A DNA stretch of 64,000 nt, taken from contig NC_019682.1 of the NCBI RefSeq assembly GCF_000316575.1, positions 4,276,001 through 4,340,000 of the forward strand, written 5' to 3'. Below the pieces are notes generated by a model. It had not been told where the DNA came from, did no database searches, and saw only the letters and a list, made by a program, of their open reading frames with translations. Positions 8,329 to 18,255 of the stretch are shown one piece after another; positions within the stretch are counted from its first letter, which is position 1; each line of letters opens with the position of its first letter. A program made the translations under genes and the position numbers. The stretch is from Calothrix sp. PCC 7507. GTDB lineage: Bacteria; Cyanobacteriota; Cyanobacteriia; Cyanobacteriales; Nostocaceae.

Positions 8329-9876
8329 ATGTCTAATTCAGAATTCGAGAGAGTCACAGTTCGCCCAGCGGATGAATATAATCAAAAATTGGTGTCCTAT
8401 GTCCATCCACCAAATTGGGTTAATCCTCAACCTGCGGATATTTACGATTTGGTAGTGATTGGTGCTGGTACGGCGGGATTAGTGGTGGCGGCGGGTGCGG
8501 CGGGTCTGGACTTGGGTTTAAAAGTGGCGTTAATTGAAAAGCATCTCATGGGTGGAGATTGCTTAAATGTAGGTTGTGTCCCATCTAAAACTATCATTCG
8601 TTCGGCTCGTGTAGTCGGTGAACTGTGGGACGGTAAGGATTTGGGAATTAACATCCCCAAACTGATTGATGTTGATTTTTCTGCAGTCATGACTAGGATG
8701 CGGCGCATTAGAGCAGGTATTAGCCATCATGACTCAGCGGAACGCTTTTCATCTCTGGGAGTAGATGTCTTCTTGGGTAGCGGTAGGTTTGCGAGTAAAA
8801 ATACTGTGGAAGTAGACGACAAAACCCTACGGTTTAAAAAAGCCGTCATTGCTACTGGCGCAAGAGCTGCAAGTCCGGCGATTCGTGGTATTGAAAAAGT
8901 AGGTTATCTGACTAATGAGTCAGTGTTTTCTCTGATCCAACGACCGGAAAGTTTGGCGGTAATTGGTGGTGGCCCTATAGGCTGTGAATTGGCGCAGGCT
9001 TTCCGGCGTTTGGGTTCTGAGGTAGTACTTTTTCATAGTGGCGCGCACATCCTGAATAAAGAAGATGCTGAAGCTGCGGAAATTATCCAAAAAGTCTTGA
9101 TTAAGGAAGGAATTCGCCTGGTGCTGAATTCTAAATTAGAAGAGGTGGTGACTGTAACTGAGGGGAAGCGGCTTTATTTTTCCTCGAATGGTCATCGAGA
9201 TTCTGTGACTGTAGATGAAATTTTGGTGGGTGCGGGACGTACGCCAAATGTAGAAGGTCTGAATTTAGAAGCAGTTGGAGTAAAATATGACCAGCAGCAA
9301 GGTGTGAAGGTAAATGATTACCTGCAAACTACAAATCCCAAGATTTATGCGGCTGGCGATATCTGCATGGATTGGAAATTTACCCATGCGGCTGATGCCG
9401 CTGCAAGGATTGTGATAAAAAATACGCTATTTTCTCCTTTCGGACTGGGACGCGCTAAACTCAGCAGCTTGGTGATGCCGTGGGTAACTTATACTGATCC
9501 TGAAGTGGCTCATGTGGGGATTTATGAACACCAAGCTCAGAAGTTAGGTGTGGAGATAAATACCATCAAGATTCCTTTTAGTAGTGTAGATCGAGCGATC
9601 GCTGATGGTGAAGAGTCAGGATTTCTCAAAATTCACCACAAAAAGGGGTCTGATGAAATTCTCGGTGCAACTATCGTCGCTAGTCATGCAGGGGAAATGA
9701 TCTCAGAAGTGACTACGGCAATTGTCAATAAGCTAGGTTTGAGTAAGTTAAGTAGTGTTATACATCCTTATCCTACGCAAGCTGAAGCTATTAAAAAGGC
9801 AGCAGATGCTTATCGTCGCACGCTGCTGACACCGAATAATAAACGACTTTTAGGATTGCTCAAACGGCTTTCTTGA
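8329..9876 (+). CDS. MerA-like FAD-dependent disulfide oxidoreductase
   Basis: 515-residue class I pyridine-nucleotide-disulfide oxidoreductase (dihydrolipoamide dehydrogenase/mercuric reductase family). Visible: FAD loop VVIGAGTAGLVVAAGAAGL, redox-active CxxxxC in GGDCLNVGCVPSKT, NAD(P) loop LAVIGGGPIGCELAQAF, second FAD motif TNPKIYAAGDI, and a C-terminal dimerisation domain with HPYPTQAEAI. A MerA-type C-terminal vicinal Cys pair is absent, so true mercuric reductase activity is doubtful. The ATG at 8329 is preferred; an upstream TTG at 8290 would add 13 residues from a repetitive CAGTCAACAG tract. It forms an operon with two VTT proteins, a pairing seen in other bacteria, so a joint membrane-redox role is plausible. 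Confidence 0.88.
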   Translation: MSNSEFERVTVRPADEYNQKLVSYVHPPNWVNPQPADIYDLVVIGAGTAGLVVAAGAAGLDLGLKVALIEKHLMGGDCLNVGCVPSKTIIRSARVVGELWDGKDLGINIPKLIDVDFSAVMTRMRRIRAGISHHDSAERFSSLGVDVFLGSGRFASKNTVEVDDKTLRFKKAVIATGARAASPAIRGIEKVGYLTNESVFSLIQRPESLAVIGGGPIGCELAQAFRRLGSEVVLFHSGAHILNKEDAEAAEIIQKVLIKEGIRLVLNSKLEEVVTVTEGKRLYFSSNGHRDSVTVDEILVGAGRTPNVEGLNLEAVGVKYDQQQGVKVNDYLQTTNPKIYAAGDICMDWKFTHAADAAARIVIKNTLFSPFGLGRAKLSSLVMPWVTYTDPEVAHVGIYEHQAQKLGVEINTIKIPFSSVDRAIADGEESGFLKIHHKKGSDEILGATIVASHAGEMISEVTTAIVNKLGLSKLSSVIHPYPTQAEAIKKAADAYRRTLLTPNNKRLLGLLKRLS

Positions 9877-9916
9877 CCCCATGTCAAAAGTTTTGTCAGT
9901 TCATAGAAAAGTATGG

Positions 9917-10034
9917 GGCGAATATAATTCGCTACTACACAAGCAAAGTCCGCCTCCGCAGACTAATGAAAAATCAGGATTTCCAGAACCTGCGGAGGCA
10001 GGTTTTGTCTGTATAGCCGCGATTTCTAATCGCC
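9917..10034. repeat. Large imperfect palindromic repeat, copy A
   Basis: 118-bp element with GGCGAATATAATTCGC at the left and GCGATTTCTAATCGCC at the right; inner arms carry CCGCCTCCGCAG and CTGCGGAGGCAGG. A related copy, in the opposite sense, is at 45293-45393. The 60-codon frame across it is not a gene. Confidence 0.75.
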
Positions 10035-10059
10035 AAGATACTTTAAATCATAATTTTGC

Positions 10060-13000
10060 ATGAAATATCAGGTTGGCGGTAGCCTCCGGAGTGACGATCC
10101 CACCTACATTATTCGTCAGGCAGATGAACAACTTTATGAAAGCCTGAAGGCTGGTGATTTTTGTTATGTCTTAAACTGCCGTCAGATGGGTAAGTCATCT
10201 CTACTACAGCGAACAAGCCATCGTTTAAAACAAGCAGGTTATGTTTGCTTATACCTGGATGTTACTCAATTGGGTAGCGAACAAATTACATCTGTACAGT
10301 GGTATAAAGGCATCATTATTAGCCTATTTTACAAATTAGATTTAGCACAACAAGTCAACATTCAAGAATGGTGGCAACAAGATGCAGAGCTTTCTCCTAT
10401 ACAAAGACTGCACCAGTTTGTAGAAGAGATATTATTATCAAGGGTAAAAACCGAACGCATTTTTATATTTATTGATGAAATTGATAGCTTGCTGAGTTTA
10501 AATTTCCCCGTTAACGATTTTTTTGCATGGATTCGTCATTGCTATAACTTACGCACACAAAACCCCGATTTCGAGCGCTTAGGATTTGCACTCTTTGGTG
10601 TAGCCAGCCCCTCCGACTTAATAGCTGACAAACGCCGCACACCTTTTAATATTGGCAAAGCGATTGAGTTATATGGATTTCAAGCACAAGAAGCTACACC
10701 GTTGCTAGTAGGGCTAAAGGAAGCAATTAGCCAACCAGAAGCAGTGCTGTTGCACATTATTAACTGGACAGGGGGACAGCCATTTCTTACCCAAAAACTC
10801 TGTCAGTTGGTTGTGCAAATTGCTAAGTCAAGGGCGACAGGTATAATTAACCTGACTCCAGGTACAGAGGCCACTTGGGTAGAACAGTTAGTGCGATCGC
10901 ACATTATCCAAAATTGGCAATCCCAAGACGAACCCGAACACTTGCGGACGATATACGATCGCCTACTATTTAATCCACAACGCTCAGGGCGGCTATTAGG
11001 ACTGTATCAAAAGATATTAATAGGGGATAGGGAACAGGGAACAGAATACTCAAATCTTCTCGTATCAACTGATGATAGTCGAGAGCAGACAGAACTTTTA
11101 CTGTCTGGCTTAGTAGAGAAACGCAACGGCTATCTGAAAATTAAAAATCCGATCTATCGTCATGTTTTCGATGCAGAATGGGTGGTTAGACAGTTAGACA
11201 ATCTCCGCCCATACTCCCAGTCCTTTAATGCTTGGGTAGCCTCAAATTATCAAGATAAATCGCGTTTATTGCGAGGACAAGCATTGAAAGATGCTCAAAA
11301 ATGGGCACAGAACAAAAGTATTAGCGATTTGGATTATCAATTTTTAGCCGCTAGTCAAGAATGCGAGCAACAAGAAGTGCAAACAGCACTAGAAGCCGCC
11401 AGAACAAAAGAAGTAGAAGCACGGCTAGCACAAGAAAGAAAAACTGCTAAATTACAAAGATGCCTGCTAGCGTCAGTCAGTATTGCAGCGATTGTCTCTA
11501 CTATCTTGAGTATCGGAATTTTCACCCTTTACCGTCAAGCCCTCACTAGCGAACATCAAGCCAGAATCAGCGAAATTCATGCATTAATATCATCTTCTGA
11601 AGGATTGTTGGCATCAAATCGCCGACTGGATGCGTTGATAGAAGCCATCAAAGCTCAACACAGACTGCAAAAGCTAGGTCAGGCAAAGGCAGATATTGAG
11701 CCGCAAGTGGAAAATGTATTGCAGCAAGCGGTTTATGCAGCAGATGAATATAACCGTTTTTCTGGTCATACAAGTGCTGTTTTAGCAGTAGATGTTAGTC
11801 CTGATAGTTCGCTGATTGCCTCGGCAAGTATGGATAAAACAATTAAGCTTTGGTGGCGGGATGGTACGCAAGCGGCCACTCTCCAAGGTCATCACGCAGC
11901 AGTCAGGGCAGTAGATTTTAGTTCTGATGGGCAAACGCTGGTTTCCGGAGGCGACGACGGCACTGTGAAACTCTGGAAGCGAGACGGCACTCTGCTGAAA
12001 ACTCTTAAAGGTCACACATCTGGGGTTTGGTCAGTTGCAATGAGTCCAGACGATCGCTTTATTGCTTCTGTTAGTTTCGACAAAACGGTGAGAATCTGGC
12101 AGCGAGAAGGCACTTTGGTCAAAACGTTTCAAGGCTATAGAGTGGGGTTTTGGGGCGTCGCCTTTAGTCCTGATGGTCAAACCCTCGCTGCTGCAAGTTT
12201 CGACGGCACAATAAAACTATGGCAACGGGGCAGTACAAGCTGGCAAAATGCCAAGCCTCTACAAATTCTCCAAGGTCACAAAGGTTGGGTTACAGGGATC
12301 ACCTTCAGCCCTGATGGTCAAACTATTGCTTCAGGGAGTGAAGACAAAACGGTGAAAATCTGGCAACGAGACGGAAATGGCAGCTACCGCCTCGATAAAA
12401 CTCTTAAAGGTAACAGTGCTGGGGTTTGGGGAGTTGCCTTTAGTCCTGATGGTCAAACCGTTGCCGCCGCCAGTCTTGATAAAACAATTAAACTGTGGAA
12501 TATTGATGGCACAGAATTGAGGACACTCAGAGGACATAGTGCCTCAGTTGTGGGCGTGAGTTTCAGCCCTGACGGCAGCTTTATTGCTTCGTGGGGTGGA
12601 GACAATATAGTTAGACTCTGGCAGACTCAGAACCATTTCCAGACGAGCGTTATTGCCCACAGTTCTGGCATTTGGTCAGTAACTATCACCGCCGATAGTT
12701 CAGCGATCGCTACAGCAGGTCACGAAAACACAGCCAAACTTTGGAGTCGTCAAGGTAAATTGCTCAAAACTGTGACTGAAGATGACAGCCTCATTTTTAA
12801 GGTTTCGTTCAGTGATGATGGCAATTTGATGGCGATCGCTGCCGATAATGATACCGTGAAACTCCGCCAGCGCGACGGTTCTCTAGTTGCTACTTACAAA
12901 GATCCTATTGGTAAACTCACATCAGCCATGTTGAGTCCCGATGGTCAAACCATCGCCATGTCAAATATTGAAAAAGCTGTGCAGATATGGCGGCGCGATC

Positions 13001-13599
13001 GGCCGCCACCGCAGATTCTTAGAGGACATCAAGCAGAAGTTTGGCAAGTCGTATTTAGCCCCGATAGTCGGCTGATTGCTTCAGCCAGTACCGATAGTAC
13101 TGCAAAGGTGTGGACGCTAAATGGCAAGTTACTCAGCACTCTCAACGGTCATCTGGCAGCGGTATGGAAAGTTGCCTTTAGTCATGACAGTAAAATAGTA
13201 GCCTCTGGCAGCGCCGATTAGACCGTGAAGTTGTGGAGCGTAGATGGACGGTTGCTCAAAACTCTCAAAGGTCACACAGCTGCGGTTTGGGGAGTTGCAT
13301 TTAGTCCTGATAGTAAAATGGTAGCCTCTGGCAGCGTAGATACTACCATCAAGCTTTGGCAACTCAATGGCAAAGAATTGACCACCTTGAGAGGACACAC
13401 GGCAGCGATTAGGGCAATTGCCATCAGCCCCGACGGTAAAATTCTCGCTTCCGTGGGTGATGACAACACGCTCATCCTCTGGAATTTGCCGCATATTCTC
13501 AATCTCAATCCGCTAACTTATGGTTGCGCCTTTGTTCAAGATTACTTGAAAACTAATAAAACAATAGATCAGCGCGATCGCTCACTTTGCAATCAATAG
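10060..13599 (+). pseudogene. AAA-like ATPase/WD40 protein interrupted by an in-frame TAG
   Basis: Without the TAG at 13219-13221 this would be one 1179-residue protein. N-terminal AAA-like (AAA_35 type) NTPase: GGSLRSDDPTYI, Walker A-like NCRQMGKSSLL (39-49) and Walker B IFIFIDEIDSLL (about 136-147). A Glu/Ala-rich coiled coil (433-467), one transmembrane helix (about 468-491), then a C-terminal propeller region of WD40 repeats from residue 566 (GHTSAVLAVDVSPD..., GDDGTVKLW). The stop replaces one residue in a WD motif (GSAD-stop-TVKLW, where Lys or Asn is usual), and the same frame continues with two further WD repeats. One base change explains it. It may be a pseudogene, a truncated but working protein, or a sequencing error. 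Likely a signalling/scaffold STAND-type protein. Confidence 0.8.
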
Positions 13600-13721
13600 A
13601 CCTCTTGCATAAATGCTTAAATTGTCATGTTGAGCGGAGCGAAACATCTAGTGAGATTCTTCTCTCCACTGCGTTCCGTTCAGAATGACATTCCTGATTT
13701 TTTGACTTTTGCAAGCGGTCT
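13598..13721. mobile_element. MITE-like palindromic element abutting the WD40 gene
   Basis: 124 bp with inverted ends AGACCTCTTGCATAAA and (minus strand) AGACCGCTTGCAAAAG, and an inner CATGTTGAGCGGAGCG block that partly pairs with CATTCTGAACGGAACGC. The TAG ending the WD40 reading frame overlaps its left tip. No coding capacity. Flanking TAATAG/CAATAG suggests a short target duplication, which is uncertain. Confidence 0.55.
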
Positions 13722-13904
13722 AATAGATTTATTGACAAAATTAAGCAATATTTGGCAGAAAATACTGGATATGATAAGTTATTTAACGTATTATTTATGA
13801 TTGCTCTATACTGTGCAAAAACCTAAAATCTCTCCTCCTGCTCCCTTGCCGTATTAATTATAAGTCTTTAGCAGGACACGATATGACATGGAACAACTCA
13901 CTAG
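13600..13904. other. Intergenic region before the vMAP-type gene
   Basis: About 305 bp; the first 120 bp are the AGACC-ended element. At 13814-13852 is TGTGCAAAAACCT followed by a CTCCTCCTGCTCCC tract, similar to 15373-15415 on the far side of the next gene. No gene seen. Confidence 0.5.
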
Positions 13905-15218
13905 ATGACTATCGACGAACTTATATACCTACTTAAAGCTAGCCTGCCGGAAAGTCTCACACCACTCCAAGAAATGTTGGTGCGTTATTCTTGGGAAGGA
14001 AAAACCTATGCAGATATATCACAAGAAACCAACTATGTTAAAGAATACCTCAGTCGTGCTGCTTCACAGTTGTGGTCTAGCTTAAGCAACTTCTGCGGAG
14101 AATCTGTGAATAAAAATAACTTGCGGCAATTCTTTGAGTCACGTCAACTCACAAAAGCTCAACAGCAATTAATTGAAGGCTTACGATGTTGCAGTGCTAC
14201 TCCCTTGAGAGAATTCCCTGGCGCTCCACTTGCTTGCGACTCTAGACTATACATTGAGCGTTTTCCTATTGAGACACTTGCCTATGAAGAAGTCATAAAA
14301 CCAGGTAGTATTATCCGCATCAAAGCACCTTGGAAAATGGGTAAAACTTCCTTAATGCTAAGAATATTAGCTCATGCTAAAGCCCAAAAATACCAAACTG
14401 TGATTGTTGACTTTCAGCAAGCAGAAAAAGCTATATTCTCTCACATTGATAGTTTTTTTCGCTGGTTTAGTATTAATGTCAGCTTGAAGTTGGAATTAGA
14501 ACCTAAACTCAATGACTATTGGCATGAAGATGTAGGCATAAAACTAAGTTGTAATATTTATTTTGAAAAATATTTATTACCACAAATTAATACTAACTTA
14601 GTCTTGTCTTTAAAAGATGTAAATTTACTTTTTGAGTATCCGGAAATTGCTAAAGAATTTTTTTCCCTTTTGCGTTCCTGGTACGAGCAAGCAAAAAATA
14701 CTAAAGTATGGGAAAAGCTACGTTTAGTACTAACATATAGTACAGAAATTTATATTCCACTGCAAATTAATCAATCTCCTTTTAATGTGGGGTTGCCTTT
14801 AAAGTTAAAAGCTTTTACCTCAGAGCAAGTATTATCTTTAGCTCAATGTTATGGAATTGAGTGGACTAATAATCAAAATAAACAACTCATAAGTCTAGTA
14901 GGAGGTCATCCCTATTTAGTGCAACTTGCTTTTTACTATATACATGCAAGAGAATTACCCTTCAAACAAATTATCCAAGAAGCAGCCACAGAATCAGGAA
15001 TTTATAATGATTATTTACGTAGATTATTAGCAATACTACAATCAGAATCAGAACTAGGAAATGTTTTTCAAGAAGTTATTTTTTCTGAAAAAACTCTTAA
15101 ACTATTACCGCAAGTTGCTTATAAGCTAGATAGTATGGGATTAGTGAATATTAATGGTGAATTGGTAACTCATAGCTGTGAGCTTTACCGATTATATTTT
15201 AGTAACCAAATATTTTAA
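13905..15218 (+). CDS. vMAP-type HTH + AAA-like NTPase
   Basis: 437 residues. Residues 1-65 (TPLQEMLVRYSWEGKTYADI.., YLSRAASQLWSSLS) resemble the sigma-70-region-4-like HTH found at the N-terminus of vMAP (vWA-MoxR-associated) proteins. An AAA-like NTPase follows, with P-loop APWKMGKTSLM near residues 140-150 and a VVDFQQ strand. The canonical Walker B acidic pair is weak (NLVLSLKDVNLLF). Family knowledge places such proteins in regulated conflict/effector systems in multicellular bacteria. It follows a related AAA-like/WD40 gene but 300 bp away, so co-function is only inference. The ATG at 13905 suits the HTH start. Confidence 0.75.
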   Translation: MTIDELIYLLKASLPESLTPLQEMLVRYSWEGKTYADISQETNYVKEYLSRAASQLWSSLSNFCGESVNKNNLRQFFESRQLTKAQQQLIEGLRCCSATPLREFPGAPLACDSRLYIERFPIETLAYEEVIKPGSIIRIKAPWKMGKTSLMLRILAHAKAQKYQTVIVDFQQAEKAIFSHIDSFFRWFSINVSLKLELEPKLNDYWHEDVGIKLSCNIYFEKYLLPQINTNLVLSLKDVNLLFEYPEIAKEFFSLLRSWYEQAKNTKVWEKLRLVLTYSTEIYIPLQINQSPFNVGLPLKLKAFTSEQVLSLAQCYGIEWTNNQNKQLISLVGGHPYLVQLAFYYIHARELPFKQIIQEAATESGIYNDYLRRLLAILQSESELGNVFQEVIFSEKTLKLLPQVAYKLDSMGLVNINGELVTHSCELYRLYFSNQIF

Positions 15219-15548
15219 AATTAGGGATTTTCCAGAAATATTATTGGCGAATATAGCAGTTTTCAGAACAGTGAGGTACAGTTTTAAATCGTCAAGCCTG
15301 TAAGGGCGGGGTTTACCCTCGATTGCATGTCCACTGATATCATGTCCGGCTGATTAGTGATGAATCCCGCATTTGTGCAAAAACCTGAAAACTCTTCCTC
15401 CCCCTGCTCCCTGCCCTCTTCTACACAGCGGTTGATTATTTTTTTAATTGGAAGTCCCTAAGAGTTGCCCGTTCCCTGTCCCTTCTTTAATAAAATATAC
15501 ATGTATTAGTTAGATATAATGATTACTCATTCTTTTCTGGAGAAACTA
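15219..15548. other. Intergenic region upstream of argG
   Basis: 330 bp. It holds GTAAGGGCGGGGTTTACCC, a TGTGCAAAAACCTG/CCCCTGCTCCCTGCCC tract repeated from 13.8 kb, and presumably the argG promoter. No RNA gene recognised. Confidence 0.45.
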
Positions 15549-16748
15549 ATGGGTCGCGCCAAAAAGGTTGTCTTAGCATATTCTGGTGGAGTTGATACTT
15601 CTGTTTGCATTCCCTACCTTAAGCAAGAATGGGGTGTAGAAGAGATCATTACTTTAGCAGCAGATTTAGGACAGGGAGATGAATTAGAACCAATTCGAGA
15701 AAAAGCGCTGAAATCAGGTGCAAGTGAATCTCTAGTAGCAGATGTCAAAGACAGTTTCGTCAAAGATTACGCCTTTGGAGCGATTCAAGCTAACGCCCTC
15801 TACGAAAATCGCTATCCTCTGGGAACTGCCCTGGCTCGGCCACTGATTGCTAAAATATTAGTGGAAACAGCTGAAAAATATGGTGCTGATGCGATCGCTC
15901 ACGGTTGCACTGGCAAGGGCAACGATCAGGTACGTTTTGATGTCGCCTGTGCCGCCCTCAATCCCAGCCTGAAGATACTCGCACCAGCAAGGGAATGGGG
16001 AATGAGCCGTGAGGAAACTATCGCCTACGGAGAGCGTTTTGGTATCCCTACACCAGTCAAAAAATCCTCTCCTTACAGCATTGATAAGAACCTGCTCGGT
16101 CGGAGTATAGAAGCTGGTGTGTTGGAAGATCCGACATTTGAACCACCAGAAGAAGTTTATGAGATGACCAAAGCGATCGCTCATACTCCTAATGAACCAG
16201 AGTACATCGAAATTGGTTTCCAAAAAGGTCTTCCCACTACCCTCAACGGCACTGCCAAAAACCCAGTCGAGCTAATTGAGGAACTCAATCAGGTGACAGG
16301 AAATCATGGTATTGGGCGAATAGACATGATCGAAAATCGCTTGGTGGGGATCAAATCACGGGAAATCTATGAATCTCCAGCAATGTTAGTGTTAATTCAG
16401 GCACACCGTGATTTAGAGAGCCTAACTTTAACAGCGGATGTTAGCCAATACAAGCGAGGTATTGAAGAAACTTACACCCAATTAGTCTATAACGGTCTGT
16501 GGTACAGTCCCCTCAAAGCAGCATTGGATGCCTTTATTCAAAGCACCCAAGAGCGAGTATCGGGTTTTGTGCGGTTAAAACTTTTTAAGGGGAACGCAAC
16601 AGTAGTCGGGCGATGGAGCGATAATTCCCTCTATAGCCCTGACTTAGCTACCTACGGAGCCGAAGACCAATTTGACCACAAGGCTGCTGAAGGCTTTATC
16701 TATGTTTGGGGATTGCCAACTCGGATTTGGGCACAGCAGAATAGATGA
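15549..16748 (+). CDS. argG: Argininosuccinate synthase
   Basis: ATP-dependent ligation of citrulline and aspartate to argininosuccinate, the penultimate step of arginine synthesis; cytosolic homotetramer. The PP-loop [16 protein letters not shown] is at the N-terminus, then [26 protein letters not shown] (citrulline/aspartate site) and [15 protein letters not shown]. Length 399 residues matches the family (~400). The ATG at 15549 (MGRAKKVV) is chosen over an in-frame ATG 30 bp upstream because family members begin at this point. Converges with the dedA-like gene across a repetitive stem. Confidence 0.97.
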   Translation: MGRAKKVVLAYSGGVDTSVCIPYLKQEWGVEEIITLAADLGQGDELEPIREKALKSGASESLVADVKDSFVKDYAFGAIQANALYENRYPLGTALARPLIAKILVETAEKYGADAIAHGCTGKGNDQVRFDVACAALNPSLKILAPAREWGMSREETIAYGERFGIPTPVKKSSPYSIDKNLLGRSIEAGVLEDPTFEPPEEVYEMTKAIAHTPNEPEYIEIGFQKGLPTTLNGTAKNPVELIEELNQVTGNHGIGRIDMIENRLVGIKSREIYESPAMLVLIQAHRDLESLTLTADVSQYKRGIEETYTQLVYNGLWYSPLKAALDAFIQSTQERVSGFVRLKLFKGNATVVGRWSDNSLYSPDLATYGAEDQFDHKAAEGFIYVWGLPTRIWAQQNR

Positions 16749-16772
16749 TAGGCAATAGGCAATAGGGAAAAT

Positions 16773-16815
16773 TAAAAGGTAAAAGGTAAAAAACTTTTTA
16801 CTTTTTACTTTTTAC
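16773..16815. terminator. Putative bidirectional terminator between argG and dedA-like gene
   Basis: Two GGTAAAA-type repeats face three TTTTTAC repeats, forming a long AT-rich stem with about two mismatches between convergent genes. Low GC makes it weak as an intrinsic terminator; it is also a heptamer-type repeat. Confidence 0.45.
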
Positions 16816-16817
16816 TC

Positions 16818-17447
16818 TCAGTCTCCTGCTGCACGCTTGACTTGACGAGATTCCCACCACAGGGGCACAACAATCAAAGCGACTAAAATTAGCAAAGCGG
16901 CGATCGCAAATTGACTCACCCAAGAAACCAATTGTTCGAGGGAAACAATAGTACCAGCAAAGAATGCTAGGGTTACCATCACGCTAGCCCAAACACTTGC
17001 ACCTGCTAAGTTGTACAAAAAGAATTTTCCGAAGGGAATTTCGGCTATACCTGCCAGTGGTGCTGCAAAAATTCGCAGCAAAGCAAAAAAACGTCCAAAA
17101 AATACTGCTTTAGCCGCATTCTGGCTAAATTGTTCTTTAATACTCAGCAGTCTTACTTCGGAAACCCGAAATAACTTGCCAACTTGTAACAAAAAATTCC
17201 AGCCACCAAATCTACCGATCCAATAGCCACAAGTACCACCAATCACAGCACCCGCAACGGCGACCCCAAGCACTAACCAGTAACTTAGTTCATTACTGCC
17301 AGCTAGAAACCCACCCACTAAGGTCACGGTTTCACCAGGAAGGGGAATGCCCAAACTTTCTAGCAAAATTCCCAAAAAAATAGCCCAATAACCGTATTGG
17401 TGGGCAAATTCCTGGATGTTTTCTAGTGAAATCAGCTCAAGAGACAT
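16818..17447 (-). CDS. DedA family membrane protein
   Basis: 209-residue inner-membrane protein with the DedA/SNARE-associated domain: GIPLPGETVTLVGGFLAG near residues 32-50, GGTCGYWIGRFGG, and FFGRFFALLRIFAAPLAG, the conserved GRF..xR region whose arginines are needed in characterised DedA proteins. DedA proteins act in undecaprenyl-phosphate/phospholipid translocation and membrane homeostasis. More distant from the VTT pair at 6.8-8.3 kb. It ends with a final helix and a basic tail. Single gene, ATG start. Confidence 0.9.
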   Translation of the reverse strand: MSLELISLENIQEFAHQYGYWAIFLGILLESLGIPLPGETVTLVGGFLAGSNELSYWLVLGVAVAGAVIGGTCGYWIGRFGGWNFLLQVGKLFRVSEVRLLSIKEQFSQNAAKAVFFGRFFALLRIFAAPLAGIAEIPFGKFFLYNLAGASVWASVMVTLAFFAGTIVSLEQLVSWVSQFAIAALLILVALIVVPLWWESRQVKRAAGD

Positions 17448-17898
17448 CCCGTACCGCCGCCTTTACAAATTTTTACTTGTATTATATCTTTGCTCTTTTG
17501 TGGGTGGGGTGTTAATCAAGCCGCTGAATGGTGTTTATAATTGTTAGTCTATATTTAACTATCAACTAGCCACCATTGACTATCTGCCAACTAATGCCAC
17601 GAGCTAATATCTACTATAAGTAAGTATAATCTATTTATAAAATATTTATCAAAGTCGTCAAAAATATAAAAATTTCGTAAAAGATACCTAAGCTACTGAA
17701 ATTATTAGGCTCTTATGCCTATATTGGGGAAGTTAAGACAAATTATACGACATGGATACTGAATCTCTCTGTATCAATTGCGTTGCTGCGATCACCCAAA
17801 TATTTGGGTAAAGCAACCATGTAACCTTGAGACAGAATCAGTGTTCAATGTCAATTTTTTGTTTTTTGCGATGGCGTCTCAACTAAACAGTGAAACTC
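17448..17898. other. Intergenic region between divergent dedA-like and STAS genes
   Basis: About 450 bp of AT-rich DNA with likely divergent promoters. Only very short frames; no hairpin or RNA gene recognised. Confidence 0.4.
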
Positions 17899-18255
17899 AT
17901 GACTCTGAAACAGAAAGTTCAAGTGGTTTTGTTCAAACCCCAAGGAAGTATCGACTTACAGGGTGGTATAGCTTTAGGCGACGAGATGGCTACAGTAACA
18001 CCCCAACCCCATCAACTTTGGGTTATTGATTTGGCAGAAGTAGATTTCTTGGATAGTTCTGGTTTAGTTCCACTGGTGCAAGAACTAAAAGCTGCGCGTC
18101 AGAGCGGTTGTCGCTTAGTTCTGTGCAACGTCAAAGCTCCTGTCCGGTTAATTTTGGAACTCACACAACTAGATTCAGTATTTGAAATTTTTGACACTTA
18201 CGACGACATCCTCACTATTGCCAACAATAATCAAAGTTTAGTGCTAGCGGGTTAA
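17899..18255 (+). CDS. STAS-domain anti-sigma factor antagonist-like protein
   Basis: A 118-residue single STAS domain: beta strands, then LWVIDLAEVDFLDSSGLVPLV, where the second serine of DSSG matches the phosphorylated serine of SpoIIAA/RsbV. Such proteins switch partners with anti-sigma factors or serine kinases; no partner kinase or phosphatase is adjacent. The ATG at 17899 is taken; a GTG at 17890 would add three residues. A second STAS gene is at 44.8 kb, and both end in a VFEIF-(D/E)T(Y/E)D motif, suggesting the same cyanobacterial subgroup. Confidence 0.85.
   Translation: MTLKQKVQVVLFKPQGSIDLQGGIALGDEMATVTPQPHQLWVIDLAEVDFLDSSGLVPLVQELKAARQSGCRLVLCNVKAPVRLILELTQLDSVFEIFDTYDDILTIANNNQSLVLAG

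Noticed and set aside
9881-10063. 60-codon open frame between the MerA-like and WD40 genes
   Set aside because: It runs through a palindromic dispersed repeat also found at 45.3 kb; codons are dictated by the repeat.
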